Source: an uncultured Woeseia sp. (lineage in GTDB: Bacteria > Pseudomonadota > Gammaproteobacteria > Steroidobacterales > Woeseiaceae). From it: DNA of 19,416 nucleotides. This document shows positions 1 through 7,678 of the stretch, one piece after another. Under the pieces are notes generated by a model. It saw only the letters and a program-made list of their open reading frames with translations. It ran no database searches and had not been told where the DNA came from. The stretch is taken from contig CALALV010000114.1 in NCBI GenBank assembly GCA_937925605.1, positions 1 to 19,416 of the forward strand, written 5' to 3'. A program made the translations under genes and the position numbers. Every line of letters begins with the position of its first letter. The first letter of the stretch is position 1.

Positions 1-15
1 CCGGCTGCAGGCTCG

Positions 16-1881
16 TCAGTTGCTCTCGTCCACGAGGTCGACGAGGCGTGACGCGACCGAGGCGAACGCCGCCTGGTCGATGCGGGCGCTGCCGCCCGAG
101 TCGTTGTTGCCCATCGCGACGACGACGAACGCGCCGCGGCTGTCGCTCTCGAGCAGCCAGCCGTAGGTCAGCACGCGCAGGCCGGTGCCGTCGTCGAGGC
201 TGCCGCCCTTGAACCAGACGCGTTCCCACTTGTCGCGCAGGTTCACGACCGCGGTCTCGGCGCCGTAAGCCTGGTCCGTGACGATGAAGCCGTCGCTGAC
301 GTCGTTGAACTGGCGCAGGCCCGCGATGGCGTTGCAGACGTCGTTCGGGCTGCCCTGCCAGGTGCCGCTGACCAGCACGTCCGGGTTCGAGCTGCTGAAA
401 TCGGTGACCGGCCCCAGCGGTTCGAGCGTGTTGTTCACGTAGTCGCGCTGCTCCTGCTCGGTGCCGGCGACGTAGTCGAGCGCCTCCTGCAGCGGCACGG
501 TGAAGTACAGGTGGAAGGCCTCGTTCATCGACAGGAATGGCAGCATCAGGTCCGGTGCCGCGTAGTTGAACTGCGCCAGGATCGCTTCGTTGCGGTCCCG
601 CCCGACGAGCCGGAACAGGTGCTCGGTCGCGGTGTTGTCGCTGATGCCGAGCATCAGCGCAGCCATGTCCGTAACCGTGAACATCGTGCCCAGCGGTTCG
701 CTGTTGATCGAGCCGCCCAGCACCTGGTCATTCGCGTTCAGCGCGATCAACTGGTCCGGCGCGATGACGCCGTCCTCGATCGCCTGCGCCAGCGCGCCCA
801 TGACCCAGACCTTGAAGATCGAGGCGGTGGCCAGCGGCGTCGCGGCGTTGCGGTCGAATACCGGTACGCACTGGTGGTTATCGTCAATCTCGGCGACCAG
901 CACGCCGACGTCCTCGGCCAGCGTCTCCAGCTTGTTTGCCGCGCCGGCGTAATCGAGGGCCTGGTCAGCCGCGCCGGTCGAGCTGCCGTTCAGCGGGAAC
1001 GTGACGGAGCCGAAGGACGTGATCAGGCCGTTGCCGTAGGTCGTGCGCAGCGTCATGAACTGGCCGCTGCCCGGTGCGTTCGCGTCGCCGACGAGCACGC
1101 GGACGAAGGTCGGCGTCATCGTGATGATGTCCTGGATCGTGCCGTTCGGGACGATGCCGCGCAGCGTGTCGAAAAACTGCTGCCACTCGACGTCGCTCAC
1201 CTGGGCGAGCGTGTCCGGGTCGAAGCGGTCGTTGATGTCCTGCAGGCTGGTCGTCGCGGCCGCGAGCTGCTCGATGACCCAGTTCATCTGGTTCGCCGCC
1301 GGGGTATTCGGCAGCACGAACTGGCCGTTGACCCGGGGGAACAGCGGCTCGATCGGCTTCGTCCGCGTCGGGTCGAGCGGGAAGTCGTCGTCGTCGTCCG
1401 GCGTGCCGTCGTTGTCGTCGTCGGTGTCGGCGTTGTCGCCCGTGCCGTCGCCGTCGGTATCGGTCGTCTCGGTCGGGTCGAGTGGGAAGGCGTCATTAGC
1501 GTCGTCGACGCCGTCGCCGTCGTCGTCGGTATCGGCATTGTTGCCGACGCCGTCGCCGTCCGTGTCGGTGGATTCGGACGGGTCGAACGGGAACGCGTCG
1601 TTGCCGTCCTCGACGCCGTCGTTGTCGTCGTCGGTGTCGGCGTTGTCGCCGACGCCGTCGCCGTCGAAGTCGGAGGACTCGGTGGCATCGAGCGGGAACG
1701 CGTCGTTTGCGTCGCTGACGCCGTCGTTGTCGTCGTCCGTGTCCGTGGCGTCCGGGATGCCGTCTCCGTCGGTGTCCACCGGCGGCGGGCCGTCGCTGCC
1801 GCTGCTGCCGCAGGCGGCGAGGCCGAGCATCGCCGCGACCAGGATCACCCGCAGCCACGCGGCCAGGTAGTTCGCTGTCAT
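16..1881 (-). CDS. Lipoprotein with thrombospondin type-3 repeats fused to an ORF12-like class A serine hydrolase
   Basis: Predicted outer-membrane or surface lipoprotein of 621 aa; residue numbers here count from the TTG one codon upstream (622 aa). A hydrophobic signal ends in lipobox LAAC (Cys25). Residues 37-173 are four 35-residue Asp-rich units (DTDGDG...DDDNDG...NDAFPLDP), the calcium-binding thrombospondin type-3 pattern. Residues about 195-325 resemble the N-terminal domain of ORF12-like proteins. Residues 326-620 look like a class A beta-lactamase fold, with SxxK as SIFK (Ser355, Lys358), SDN at 415-417 and KGG at 559-561 in place of KTG. I see no clear Glu166 (omega-loop) equivalent, so true beta-lactamase activity is doubtful; a penicillin-binding or esterase-type activity is possible. 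ATG at 1881 is chosen because AGGGAGAGGG sits just upstream; TTG at 1884 is the alternative. The 172-bp upstream gap has an AT-rich patch (1985-2000) that could hold a promoter. Confidence 0.9.
   Translation of the reverse strand: MTANYLAAWLRVILVAAMLGLAACGSSGSDGPPPVDTDGDGIPDATDTDDDNDGVSDANDAFPLDATESSDFDGDGVGDNADTDDDNDGVEDGNDAFPFDPSESTDTDGDGVGNNADTDDDGDGVDDANDAFPLDPTETTDTDGDGTGDNADTDDDNDGTPDDDDDFPLDPTRTKPIEPLFPRVNGQFVLPNTPAANQMNWVIEQLAAATTSLQDINDRFDPDTLAQVSDVEWQQFFDTLRGIVPNGTIQDIITMTPTFVRVLVGDANAPGSGQFMTLRTTYGNGLITSFGSVTFPLNGSSTGAADQALDYAGAANKLETLAEDVGVLVAEIDDNHQCVPVFDRNAATPLATASIFKVWVMGALAQAIEDGVIAPDQLIALNANDQVLGGSINSEPLGTMFTVTDMAALMLGISDNTATEHLFRLVGRDRNEAILAQFNYAAPDLMLPFLSMNEAFHLYFTVPLQEALDYVAGTEQEQRDYVNNTLEPLGPVTDFSSSNPDVLVSGTWQGSPNDVCNAIAGLRQFNDVSDGFIVTDQAYGAETAVVNLRDKWERVWFKGGSLDDGTGLRVLTYGWLLESDSRGAFVVVAMGNNDSGGSARIDQAAFASVASRLVDLVDESN
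1366..1776 (-). repeat. Tandem 105-bp coding repeat (thrombospondin type-3 units)
   Basis: Four coding units of about 105 bp (35 residues) start at residues 37, 72, 107 and 142 of the lipoprotein. They appear on the plus strand as runs of gtcgtcgtc and gccgtcgccgtc. The last unit is degenerate (DDDDDFPLDP). High internal similarity makes this stretch prone to repeat-number change and to assembly collapse. Confidence 0.9.
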
Positions 1882-2053
1882 CAATCCCTCTCCCTTGGTT
1901 GACGGCGCACGCGTCGAATCGGCGCGCCATGTCCTCTAAGGCGCAAACGGGGAGGGATTCGGGCCGGGCCGCCGGTGCGGCTCAGCTAAAATATTGATTC
2001 AGAGCCTGTTTTCCGGCCCGGCAGGCCCGCGCCGTGGCCGCGGCTGCTGGCAT

Positions 2054-2512
2054 TCAGGCCCTGGCACGTGCCTCGCACAGGGCCTTCAGCCGCGCCAGCG
2101 CCTTCGGCCAGGTCTTGCGCATGTAGTCCTCGTACTCTGCCGTCATGTCCTGGTCGACGACGATGCGCGTCCCGTCGCCGACGGCCTCGAAGCTGTAATT
2201 CTCGTACGCCGGCGCCCAGGCGCGTACCGCGTCGCTCGCGGTATCCTCGACGCCGTTCTCGACGACGCCGAGGTGCCGCACCGAGATGAACTCGTTGGGC
2301 CGGTGTTCCGCGATCTCGGCGACCATGCCGTCCCCGGCCGGCGTCAGGAAACGAATACGCTCGCCCTCGTCCCACGAGCCTTCGTAGCAGGAGCCTTCCA
2401 TGAACTCCGAGGTCCACTCGCGGTACGTGTCAGGCGCGGTCATGACCTCGACGACGAGCGCGGGCGGGGCATCGATCAGTGCCGAGAATTGCATGCGCTT
2501 GAACGTCGTCAT
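2054..2512 (-). CDS. SRPBCC (START-like/AHSA1-type) family protein
   Basis: A 152-aa cytoplasmic protein of standard single-domain SRPBCC length. The N-terminus MQFSALIDAPPALVVEVMT, the W-T-E/G-S-x-W-x-G-x-R pattern, the middle EIAEHRPNEFISVRHLG and the C-terminal long helix (YEDYMRKTWPKALARLKALCE) match the helix-grip fold that binds hydrophobic ligands in a deep cavity. The specific ligand cannot be read from sequence. The start is secure: AAGGAG lies six to seven bases before ATG. That ATG overlaps the stop of the upstream membrane protein as ATGA, so the two are probably translationally coupled. Polyketide cyclase or Hsp90-activator-like subfamilies are alternatives within the same fold. 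Confidence 0.85.
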   Translation of the reverse strand: MTTFKRMQFSALIDAPPALVVEVMTAPDTYREWTSEFMEGSCYEGSWDEGERIRFLTPAGDGMVAEIAEHRPNEFISVRHLGVVENGVEDTASDAVRAWAPAYENYSFEAVGDGTRIVVDQDMTAEYEDYMRKTWPKALARLKALCEARARA

Positions 2513-3231
2513 GGCCGGCTCCTTGATTGTTCGGTCTCGCCCAGGATCGCGAGGATGCGCCGTATCGTCTCCAGCTCCCGGCCGCCGTAGACCGTGAGGT
2601 CGTGCTGGAACGGCAGCCAGGCCTGCATTTCCGCCCGCGAGGCGCGCAGCGTTTCCCAGTCGTAGGCCAGGATCGCGTCGTTCGACTCCCAGGTGTCGGG
2701 TTCGACGCGCCAGTCCACTGCGCGGTAGTAGTTCGACGCGGGGTTGAACACGATCTGCACGGCGCCGGTATAGACGCGCGTGATCTGCGCGTGGGCGTCG
2801 CCGTAACTGGTCAGCGCATCGCGCAGCGCCGGATCGCGCAGGTCGGACAGTCGGCCGGTCGAAACGAGCTCCGAGTAGGTCGCGGCGAGCTCCGGCACGC
2901 TCGCGACCCAGTTCGAGCGCGCAAGGGCGAAGCGGAACGCGGCTTCGTCGGCCGGGGGGTTCTCGTCGCGCAGCGCGACGATGACGGCCTGCGTGCCTGC
3001 GAACGACGCTGTCACGAGGGCCAGCCAGTTCTCGAGCGCCGGCTCGACCAGGGCGAACTCTTCTTCCAGCCGCTCGAGCAGCGCGGCCTGCGCGTTTGCA
3101 TCCCGGCGCGCCTCGTTCCAGTTGTCGAGCTGGATGCCGATGTAGACGCCGACGACGACGATGAGGAAATCAATGGCGACCGCCGTCCAGTTCTGGGCCC
3201 TGACGTGCTCGATTACGCGGCGGAGGACCAT
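2509..3231 (-). CDS. Single-pass membrane protein, family B (DUF6090-like)
   Basis: A 240-aa protein whose N-terminus MVLRRVIEHVRAQNWTAVAI leads into one hydrophobic helix (about residues 17-34, ending GVYIGIQLDNWNEARRD), followed by a roughly 200-residue, mainly helical soluble domain. The layout recalls DUF6090-type proteins (short basic N-terminus, 'VVVGVxxGLQxxNWNE' helix); function is unknown. The soluble domain ends in a stretch rich in Arg, Glu and Ile before the stop. A start at 3231 is preferred over the longer frame (to 3333) because AGGAG precedes it and both other copies begin at the same point. It overlaps the SRPBCC gene by four bases (ATGA). Homologues in this window are at 10077-10853 and the remnant at 7442-7651. 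Confidence 0.8.
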   Translation of the reverse strand: MVLRRVIEHVRAQNWTAVAIDFLIVVVGVYIGIQLDNWNEARRDANAQAALLERLEEEFALVEPALENWLALVTASFAGTQAVIVALRDENPPADEAAFRFALARSNWVASVPELAATYSELVSTGRLSDLRDPALRDALTSYGDAHAQITRVYTGAVQIVFNPASNYYRAVDWRVEPDTWESNDAILAYDWETLRASRAEMQAWLPFQHDLTVYGGRELETIRRILAILGETEQSRSRP

Positions 3232-3292
3232 TCGGTACTCCTGGTCGCATACACGTTTCGGCAGGTGACGCCGAAAGAGAGACTGGCGAATT

Positions 3293-3736
3293 TCATTCAG
3301 GCGGCCCTGTCGTGATGATCGCCAGTACGGCAACGAGCAGTCCGCTGCCGATGATGAGCAGGTGCAGGTAAGCCCAGAGCCTGTTCAGATGAGTTTGCCG
3401 ATACTCCGCGCGAACCGCGCTGTGAGTCGCGTCGAAACCGGCCGACGGCATCAGCCTGTCGATCTGTTCGCGGTACTTGCCGGCGAGGGTTCCGTGGCGC
3501 TCGGCGCGCTTGCTGTGCAACAGGCTCGCGACGAACCCGAAGCTGCCGAGCGCGGCGATCGCGATGCCGACGAGAGCGTCCGTCGGGCCGCCTGGTGAGT
3601 CAAGGCTTACGACTCCCAGCAGCGCGACGGCAAGCGTGAGAATCAAGCCGGACATGTAGAAGCGCAGCTTCTCGAAGTGTTCCGAGCGGGAAACCTGCAT
3701 CTTGTAGATTTCCAGCAGTAGTTCGACCTCAGTCAT
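3293..3736 (-). CDS. Small multi-pass membrane protein of unknown function
   Basis: A 147-aa protein with three hydrophobic segments: residues about 27-46 (FYMSGLILTLAVALLGVVSL), 52-74 (TDALVGIAIAALGSFGFVAS) and 121-142 (LHLLIIGSGLLVAVLAIITT). Between the second and third lies a charged helical region with many Arg, Glu and His residues. I do not recognise the family. The two close N-terminal helices followed by a soluble helical region resemble SLATT-type 2TM proteins in layout, but the third helix and the absence of any partner nucleotidyltransferase make that weak. The Shine-Dalgarno is poor (only AAG before ATG), so expression may depend on read-through from the GFA gene 36 bp upstream. 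The family B gene starts 61 bp downstream. Confidence 0.7.
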   Translation of the reverse strand: MTEVELLLEIYKMQVSRSEHFEKLRFYMSGLILTLAVALLGVVSLDSPGGPTDALVGIAIAALGSFGFVASLLHSKRAERHGTLAGKYREQIDRLMPSAGFDATHSAVRAEYRQTHLNRLWAYLHLLIIGSGLLVAVLAIITTGPPE

Positions 3737-3772
3737 CTTGCGAACCGTTTCGCTCTACGCAGGGCCGCGCCT

Positions 3773-4186
3773 TCACACCGGCGGCATCCGTTCGTGCCGC
3801 GGCAGGGAATCGCCCAGTTGCAGCCAGGGCTGTTGGGCAACCGTGAATATGTGCATACCCGGTTCCAGCCAGCCGGCGTCGTCGAGCGTGCCGGCTTTCA
3901 GGAACACGTAGCCCGGATCCGCGTCGCAGAACAGGTAGACCCCGGACCCGCAGGTGGGGCAGAAATGCCGGTGCACTTCCTTGCCGGAGTCGCCGACCAC
4001 GGTGTAGGTCTGCGTCTTGCCGGTCGCGCTGAACGAATCCGACGCAAGCATCAGCTCCACCGCGAACGGGCTGCCACCGGTGCGCTGGCAGTCCCTGCAG
4101 TGGCAGTAGAACGTGAACTCCGGTTTGGCCGTGCAGGTGTAGCGCACGCTGCCGCAGTGACAGCCGCCTTCGTACTTGCTGGTCAT
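3773..4186 (-). CDS. GFA family zinc protein (CENP-V/Gfa fold), copy 1
   Basis: A 137-aa protein with the complete GFA cysteine pattern: Cys9 and Cys11 (CHCGSVRY), Cys28, Cys30 and Cys33 (CHCRDC), and Cys76 and Cys79 (CPTCG). These bind structural and active-site zinc in the Mss4-like beta fold. The named founder binds the formaldehyde-glutathione adduct, but most single-domain members have no assigned substrate. The internal 'GSPFAVELML' and C-terminal 'W...GD.LP...R' segments are typical. The ATG at 4186 is chosen over much longer upstream frame because the zinc-site N-terminus begins there and GGGGGA lies upstream. A second GFA gene lies 663 bp upstream (4849-5268), and the two share little beyond the motif positions. 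Confidence 0.9.
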   Translation of the reverse strand: MTSKYEGGCHCGSVRYTCTAKPEFTFYCHCRDCQRTGGSPFAVELMLASDSFSATGKTQTYTVVGDSGKEVHRHFCPTCGSGVYLFCDADPGYVFLKAGTLDDAGWLEPGMHIFTVAQQPWLQLGDSLPRHERMPPV

Positions 4187-4278
4187 GCTTCCATCCCCCG
4201 TTTCCGCTTGTCGTTTTCGTGCCGGCGTCAGCGCTGGTCTTCGCAATGCCGCGTCAGCGCCGCGCCGGGTACTTTTCC

Positions 4279-4779
4279 TCAGTCGGCCCGTTCCTCGACC
4301 CTGGCGCAGGCACCGTCGACCAGTGCTTCGAACTCCTCCGTGTAGGGCGTCTTTTCCTCGGTCCGCCACCACTCGCGGAATCCCGGGTTCGCGAGCCAGT
4401 AGCCGAGGTTCCTGTCGACGATTCGCCGCAGGACGTCGTCCTCGGCGCCGCCCTGCATGCGCGAGAAGATGTTCTGGTAGGCCCACATCAGCTCGTGCAG
4501 CATTTCGTTGGCCTGGGCCTGCTCGTCCGGTTCCAGCCCGAGGTAGCTGTCCTTGGCGCGGCGCCACACCGAGGCGCGCTGCGGCGAGCCGCTGACGTGC
4601 AGGCGCAGCGCGGAAAAGTCGGCCCCCGCGGCGTCGTAGGCCTGCAGGCGCAGGGCGCGTACCTGTTCCTCGACCTGCCGGTTGTTCTGGCGGATCTGGG
4701 CGGCGAGGTAGACGAGGGATATGACGACGGCGGCGGCGCCGACGATTTCTGCGATCGTGCTGATGGCTTCCCAGTTCAT
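4279..4779 (-). CDS. Single-pass membrane protein, family A, copy 1
   Basis: A 166-aa protein: start MNWEAISTIAEIVGAAAVVI, one transmembrane helix at about residues 9-28, then 'QIRQNN' and a helical cytoplasmic domain. The domain ends with a conserved aromatic block, PGFREWWRTEEKTPYTEEFE, before the C-terminus. Two other genes in the window (10857-11393 and 12017-12535) share the layout: an N-terminal 'EIxGAxAVxxSLVY' helix, a 'Q(I/V)(R/N)xN' motif after it, and a C-terminal 'PGxxxWW/YW...F...Y(V/I)' block. No enzymatic motif is visible. The ribosome site is weak (GGGGAAG about 12 bases before ATG). It lies between the two GFA genes, 92 and 69 bp from them. Confidence 0.75.
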   Translation of the reverse strand: MNWEAISTIAEIVGAAAVVISLVYLAAQIRQNNRQVEEQVRALRLQAYDAAGADFSALRLHVSGSPQRASVWRRAKDSYLGLEPDEQAQANEMLHELMWAYQNIFSRMQGGAEDDVLRRIVDRNLGYWLANPGFREWWRTEEKTPYTEEFEALVDGACARVEERAD

Positions 4780-4848
4780 TGCGGACTACGCTTCCCCGTT
4801 GCCCGGCATGCGACGGTGATACAGCAAAGAGCCGCGCACGCTGGGAAC

Positions 4849-5268
4849 CTAGGCATCCGGCCATTCCTCGAACTGCGGCAGGTCATCGCCGATCCGGTGC
4901 CACTTCGCCTTCGATCCCGTGAACTGATGATACTCCGGCACTATGCCGCGATCATCGTCGAGCGCGCCGAGGCTGACGTAGACGAAGCCGGGAAACGCGC
5001 TGTGCTCGCTGAACAGCGGCGAGCCGCAGGTGCCGCAGAAGCGGTTCGTGAGCCGCTCGGTGACCCTGCAGGCGGCCACCTGCTCCGCGCCGCGCACAAC
5101 GCGCAGCCCGGCTGCCGGAATCTCGGCGAAAGCCGAGAAGGCGGACCCGCTGAGCCGCCTGCAGATCGAGCAGTGGCAGAAGCTCGCGTCGGTCGGCTCG
5201 GTGGCGAGCTCGAACCGCACTGCGCCGCACTGGCATCGCCCGGTTCGCGCTGGAGACGGCGTATCCAT
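4849..5268 (-). CDS. GFA family zinc protein (CENP-V/Gfa fold), copy 2
   Basis: A 139-aa protein carrying the GFA zinc cysteines at 12 and 14 (CQCGAVRF), 31, 33 and 36 (CHCSIC) and 78 and 81 (CGTCGSPLF). Spacing is the same as in the copy at 3773-4186, but the sequences are otherwise divergent, so this is an old paralogue or an independent acquisition rather than a recent duplication. The segment 'SGSAFSAFAEIP' and the C-terminus 'HRIGDDLPQFEEWP' are typical of the family. The substrate is unknown; formaldehyde-glutathione chemistry should not be assumed. The start follows the RDD gene stop by four bases with GAAGG upstream, so the two are probably co-transcribed. Confidence 0.9.
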   Translation of the reverse strand: MDTPSPARTGRCQCGAVRFELATEPTDASFCHCSICRRLSGSAFSAFAEIPAAGLRVVRGAEQVAACRVTERLTNRFCGTCGSPLFSEHSAFPGFVYVSLGALDDDRGIVPEYHQFTGSKAKWHRIGDDLPQFEEWPDA

Positions 5269-5272
5269 GCCT

Positions 5273-6049
5273 TCAGTAAGCCCGGACGACGACCGTGCCC
5301 GCGATGAAGTCGTGAACCGCGCGGCGCTTCCTGTTGAACAGCATCGTGATCAACTCCGCCAGTGCCCACGAGGCCATGATGAAGCCTATGGAGTTCGCGA
5401 CGAGGGCACTCGTACCCGTGAATCCGCCGTCCTCGACCCTCGTGCCGAAGGCCAGCAGGAATATCGTCGATGCCAGCGCGAGTACCAGCGGAACCGAATC
5501 CCTCATGACGGCCTGGAACCAGCTTACAGGCCGTTCCTCGGACACGTCCATGACCCTGACTCCGGTCGCCATCTTGCCGAGAGTCTGGCCGTACCGGGCA
5601 TGCATGACGATGAAGTAGGCGAGCAGCATGAACTGCAGCGCTTCGTTGACGTAGGCGTTTACGAGTTGCGGGTCCTCGAACTTCGGGGCGATTACGGACA
5701 GGGCGACCAGCGCCGGGATCACGAAGATCAGCGCGTCCACGATCTGCGCGAACACCCTGCGCCAGAACGTCCGGTACTTGTTCTTCTCGGTAACCACCGG
5801 GACCGCGAGGCGGGTCCCCGCCCCCATGCGCTCGATCTGCAGTCGCAGCCGTTCCTCGTATTCGGGCCAGCGCTTCTTGTCCAGGCGGTAATAGCAGTCC
5901 TCCAGCTCGACCCTCGAGGTCGGCTCGCGCGTGTCGAGTTCGGCTTTCAGCGCCGCGAAGATTTCCGGGTAGCGGTCGACGGCTATCGAATCGAGGGCCT
6001 GGTACAGCTCCGCGATCGAGTACTTCTCGTAGTCCGGGATTCTCGCCAC
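5273..6049 (-). CDS. RDD family inner-membrane protein
   Basis: A 258-aa protein. Residues 1-90 are a soluble charged region (SIAELYQALDSIAVDRYPEI and a coiled stretch). Residues 93-256 form an RDD domain: 'RRVFAQIVDALIF' (Arg98, Asp105), 'YGQTLGKMATGVRV' (153-166), 'MRDSVP' (Arg183, Asp184) and the closing 'RRAVHDFIAGTVVV'. Hydrophobic helices lie at about 104-121, 137-150, 186-201 and 216-236. RDD proteins are poorly characterised; some act in ion or small-molecule transport. The start is GTG at 6049 because no ATG occurs in frame until residue 75 and the soluble N-terminus is part of the coding pattern. The Shine-Dalgarno is weak. It leads directly into GFA copy 2. Confidence 0.88.
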   Translation of the reverse strand: MARIPDYEKYSIAELYQALDSIAVDRYPEIFAALKAELDTREPTSRVELEDCYYRLDKKRWPEYEERLRLQIERMGAGTRLAVPVVTEKNKYRTFWRRVFAQIVDALIFVIPALVALSVIAPKFEDPQLVNAYVNEALQFMLLAYFIVMHARYGQTLGKMATGVRVMDVSEERPVSWFQAVMRDSVPLVLALASTIFLLAFGTRVEDGGFTGTSALVANSIGFIMASWALAELITMLFNRKRRAVHDFIAGTVVVRAY

Positions 6050-6121
6050 GGGCCTGGCCCTCAGCCCCGCCGGCCCGGCGCGTACCGCCGATGGCGCGAG
6101 TGCGGCGACGGCGGGTCGCGC

Positions 6122-6670
6122 CTAGTCATCGGCTTCCGGGGCGCTGAAGGCCTTGCTGTATACGCCGGAGGGATCGAAGCAGCAGACGCGCTTCTTTCCC
6201 GCTGCGAGCATCTCGCACGCGTCGCCGATGCGTTTCGCGCGAGTGCCCGCCTGCTTCGCCGACACGATCCAGTGTATCCAGTCGAGGCGGGCGATCGTCG
6301 TTGTCGCGTCCCAGGTGGCGCGGGCGTCCGGAGCGACCGCCAGCGCCCGTGCGAGGTCGTCGGGTACCTGCGGTTCGGGTTCCTGCTCGACGGCCGAGAT
6401 CTCGAAGCGAACCTCGTCGCCGATGACGGCATCCGCTGCCTCGAGCAGCGCGTCGTCCAGCCGCAGCCAGTGGCTCTTCCGGCCGTCGGGTTCCAGCAGG
6501 GCGCTGAAGCCGTGCCCGTTGATCGCGCCCGTCACCGTCGTGCGGCCGCGGCGCGGGAGCCTGGCACTGGCTTCGCGTGGCAAGACGACGAAGGCCCAGT
6601 CGCTGCCGCCCGGGTGCTTCGGCCGGCGCAGCCGGGCCGTGAATTCGGATCGCGTTTCCGGCCGCGCCAT
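6122..6670 (-). CDS. DUF1905 / YdeI-OmpD-associated family protein
   Basis: A 182-aa soluble protein. Residues about 10-93 match the DUF1905 beta-barrel ('FTARL', 'GSDWAFVVLP', 'RTTVTGAINGHGFSALLEPDG', 'HWLRL', 'GDEVRFEI'). Residues about 103-165 match the YdeI/OmpD-associated domain ('PDDLARAL', 'WIHWIVSAKQAGTRAKRIG', 'EMLAAGKKRVC'). Members of this family have been linked to bacteriocin resistance, but the biochemical role is not established. ATG at 6670 is chosen over upstream frame because homology begins there, and because the preceding lipoprotein gene stops only seven bases upstream (6678), which implies one transcript. Confidence 0.85.
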   Translation of the reverse strand: MARPETRSEFTARLRRPKHPGGSDWAFVVLPREASARLPRRGRTTVTGAINGHGFSALLEPDGRKSHWLRLDDALLEAADAVIGDEVRFEISAVEQEPEPQVPDDLARALAVAPDARATWDATTTIARLDWIHWIVSAKQAGTRAKRIGDACEMLAAGKKRVCCFDPSGVYSKAFSAPEADD

Positions 6671-6677
6671 CGTCTGC

Positions 6678-7373
6678 TCAGTGCTCTGCCAGGAACCGGA
6701 CGATCTCGCCCGCGACGTCGGCGAGCGCATCCTCGGTAGCGCCCAGCTGGGCCTTGAGCACCGTCTCGCGGAAATTGATGTCGCTGTCGTTCTCGCTGGC
6801 CTCGAACGCCTTCAGGACGGCCGTCGTGAAGGGCACCAGCCCGGTCCTCGTGTCCAGCAGCACGGCCTCGACGCCGCAGTAGGCGCGCGACTGGTCCGCC
6901 GCGAACACGCGGTAGCGCTCGAAGCTGCGGCAGTAGCTCCGGTACACGAGCAGCAGGTCGGCCTGGTAGCGGGCCGCCGCCTCGCGCAGCCGCGGAACCG
7001 ATTTCTGCTCGGGTATCAGGATCGAGGGCAGGTACGAAGCATCGTAGACGCGCGGCGAGGCGATCAGCCGGCCGAGGACGTCAGTGCGCATCCGCTCGGA
7101 CGCCACTGCCAGCTCTTCCGACCACTCGGACCAGACCTCGCGCCCGAACGGCATCAGCGCCACCCGGCTCAGCGGCGGAGGTGCGTAGTCGTACTCGAGG
7201 ATCCTGCCGATCGCCTCGTCGGACAGGACGGCTTCGTCGCCGGCGAACAGCGACGCAGCGTCGGTGCCCGGCGTGATCGCGTCGAAATACGCGTCGGGCC
7301 TCGACACGCTCGACACCGGGACCGCGCAGGCTGCAAGCGTCGAGGCGACGAGAACCAGGGCAATGCTGCGCAT
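6678..7373 (-). CDS. Putative lipoprotein of unknown function
   Basis: A 231-aa protein with a clear lipoprotein signal (MRSIALVLVASTLAAC, lipobox Cys16), so it is anchored in the periplasmic or outer-membrane leaflet. The mature part has a 'RVALMPFGREVWSEW' strand, a helical segment, then 'ADLLLVYRSYCRSFERYRVF' and 'GVEAVLLDTRTGLVPFT'. That beta-alpha pattern resembles CsgG/TolB-N-like lipoprotein domains, but I cannot place it in a named family. Two cysteines in the mature region could form a disulphide. GAGAGAGGC precedes ATG at 7373. A good promoter candidate lies 68 bp upstream, and the YdeI-type gene follows after seven bases. Confidence 0.8.
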   Translation of the reverse strand: MRSIALVLVASTLAACAVPVSSVSRPDAYFDAITPGTDAASLFAGDEAVLSDEAIGRILEYDYAPPPLSRVALMPFGREVWSEWSEELAVASERMRTDVLGRLIASPRVYDASYLPSILIPEQKSVPRLREAAARYQADLLLVYRSYCRSFERYRVFAADQSRAYCGVEAVLLDTRTGLVPFTTAVLKAFEASENDSDINFRETVLKAQLGATEDALADVAGEIVRFLAEH

Positions 7374-7440
7374 CAATGTGCCTCTCTCACCGGGAATCGC
7401 CGGTTGCGGTCGGTAACAGGGATCGTCGAATTGGCCTTGC

Positions 7441-7468
7441 ATCATAGTTTCATTACCAGCTGCGGCAA
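7441..7468 (-). promoter_or_regulatory. Sigma70-like promoter for the lipoprotein gene at 6678-7373
   Basis: Reading the minus strand, TTGCCG (7463-7468) and TATGAT (7441-7446) are separated by 16 bases. Transcription would start near 7434, giving a leader of about 60 nt. The site overlaps the end of the degenerate family B copy. Confidence 0.45.
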
Positions 7469-7651
7469 CATTGTATTCACATCGGCGGGCGCTGGTCGGC
7501 CGCGGCGACGCAGCGCGCGGGCTCCGGGTCGGTTCGCAGCGCCGTCGATGCGCCACAAGATGAACACGCCGACCACGACGATGACGAAGCCGATCGCGAT
7601 GGCGGTCGGGTTCTGTGCCCTCGTATGGCCGATGATGCGGCGTAGGAGCAA
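7442..7651 (-). pseudogene. Degenerate 5' fragment of a family B membrane-protein gene
   Basis: A 69-codon frame starting TTG: LLRRIIGHTRAQNPTAIAIG then FVIVVVGVF, which aligns residue by residue with the family B starts at 3231 and 10847. Similarity ends abruptly after the transmembrane helix ('GVF'), and the remaining 35 codons are Arg/Pro-rich and match nothing. The conserved ATG has become TTG and no good Shine-Dalgarno remains. I read this as the remnant of a full-length gene that lost its soluble domain, though a short membrane peptide cannot be excluded. It begins 28 bases after the cyclase gene stop. Confidence 0.5.
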
Positions 7652-7678
7652 GGCTCGATGATTCCCGCAGCCGGCAGG

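Noticed and set aside
1366..1776. Regular repeats that could be mistaken for a CRISPR array
   Set aside because: The repeats are in frame, coding and contiguous, with no distinct spacers.
511..1902. 463-codon open frame on the plus strand
   Set aside because: It is the mirror of the Asp-rich repeats of the lipoprotein gene; its product is a Val/Arg/Ala-rich artefact with no family features and no ribosome site.
3293..3736. SLATT-type effector of a nucleotide-signalling defence system
   Set aside because: It has a third transmembrane helix, no clear motif match and no nucleotidyltransferase or SLOG partner nearby.
5030..6739. 569-codon open frame on the plus strand
   Set aside because: It runs antisense across GFA copy 2, RDD and the YdeI-type gene; composition is Arg/Gly/Pro-rich as expected for a shadow in GC-rich DNA.
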